From positions 1,302,001-1,366,000 of the forward strand of contig NZ_CP047045.1 in the NCBI RefSeq assembly GCF_009792355.1: a DNA stretch of 64,000 nucleotides, read 5' to 3'. Each line of letters starts with the position of its first letter. The first letter of the stretch is position 1. This document shows, in pieces, positions 63,917 through 64,000 of the stretch. Source of the stretch: Terricaulis silvestris (GTDB taxonomy: Bacteria > Pseudomonadota > Alphaproteobacteria > Caulobacterales > Aquidulcibacteraceae). Made by a program: the position numbers and the translations under genes. Below the pieces are notes generated by a model. That model was not told where the DNA came from, did not search any database, and saw only the letters and a program-made list of their open reading frames with translations.

Positions 63917-64000
63917 TCAGTTTGCGCCTTCGTCCATCTCCGCGATCCACGCGCGGATCAGCGCAACGCCGCGCGCATCGACGCGCTGGCGGCCAAGCTC
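63917..64000 (-). CDS. C-terminal fragment of a gene cut by the window edge
   Basis: The last 27 codons of a minus-strand frame ending in TGA at 63917-63919. The sequence LGRQRVDARGVALIRAWIAEMD resembles the end of planctomycete-type or diheme cytochrome c domains (pattern LG...VD..GV.LI..WI). The rest lies beyond base 64000. Confidence 0.5.
   Translation of the reverse strand, partial: ELGRQRVDARGVALIRAWIAEMDEGAN

Overview
The window is a gene-dense, high-GC stretch of an alphaproteobacterial chromosome. Indicators are an aa3-type cytochrome oxidase cluster (ctaC-ctaD-ctaB-small coxF-like-ctaG-ctaE-DUF983-SURF1) next to tldD, the DUF2093, DUF4170, DUF983 and UrcA families, a late lipid A cluster (DUF374-waaA-lpxK-lpxL) near pmbA-cysQ-DUF4170, and an ispH-kinase-rnhA operon. 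UrcA proteins and a TonB-dependent receptor point loosely to Caulobacterales/Hyphomonadaceae-like bacteria; this is inference from gene content only. I found no tRNA, rRNA, CRISPR array, IS element or prophage.

Layout. 1-9.6 kb: exported amidohydrolase, APH-fold kinase, purD, M1 aminopeptidase lipoprotein, a large beta-helix membrane protein and xseA. 9.6-12.9 kb: a repeat-rich gap, GNAT, DUF2093, an M23 peptidase lipoprotein, a cupin lipoprotein. 12.4-22.7 kb: envelope block with a small membrane protein, lpxL-type acyltransferase, lpxK, waaA, DUF374 acyltransferase, a divergent tyrosine-phosphatase-like gene, UrcA, an MsbA-like ABC exporter, DUF4170, cysQ-like, pmbA and MAPEG. 22.7-27 kb: small proteins, then an overlapping ArsR-desaturase-Imm53-methyltransferase operon divergent from a NIPSNAP/ABM pair, with a perfect palindrome between them. 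26.8-38.1 kb: Lys-tailed DNA glycosylase, ubiA, an ABC exporter, gshA, rsmE with an in-frame palindromic element, a membrane protein, GNAT, a POT peptide transporter and an orphan VirD4/TraG-like ATPase. 38-43.7 kb: B3 metallo-beta-lactamase, TonB receptor, a 23-residue Lys/Ala microprotein, tldD, a TPR protein. 43.8-50 kb: the cytochrome oxidase cluster. 50-57 kb: M16 peptidase, GNAT, AlgH/YqgE, peroxiredoxin, SPFH and NfeD, and a nitroreductase-marR operon behind tandem palindromes. 56.2-64 kb: rnhA/kinase/ispH operon, lipoprotein, argS, phytanoyl-CoA dioxygenase family, YqhA, MAPEG and the tail of a truncated gene.

Much of the window is translationally coupled: ATGA, GTGA and TTGA stop/start overlaps occur in nearly every operon, and GTG and TTG starts are common. 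At least five kinds of intergenic palindromic repeat occur; several lie directly against start codons (purD, M16 peptidase, argS), which then lack a visible Shine-Dalgarno, and one sits inside rsmE as an in-frame insertion of about 24 codons.

The most unusual items are the ArsR/desaturase/Imm53/methyltransferase module, the orphan soluble VirD4-like ATPase, the Lys/Ala microprotein that resembles the tail of the DNA glycosylase, and the coding palindromic element. All functions are read from motifs and context; no database search was run.
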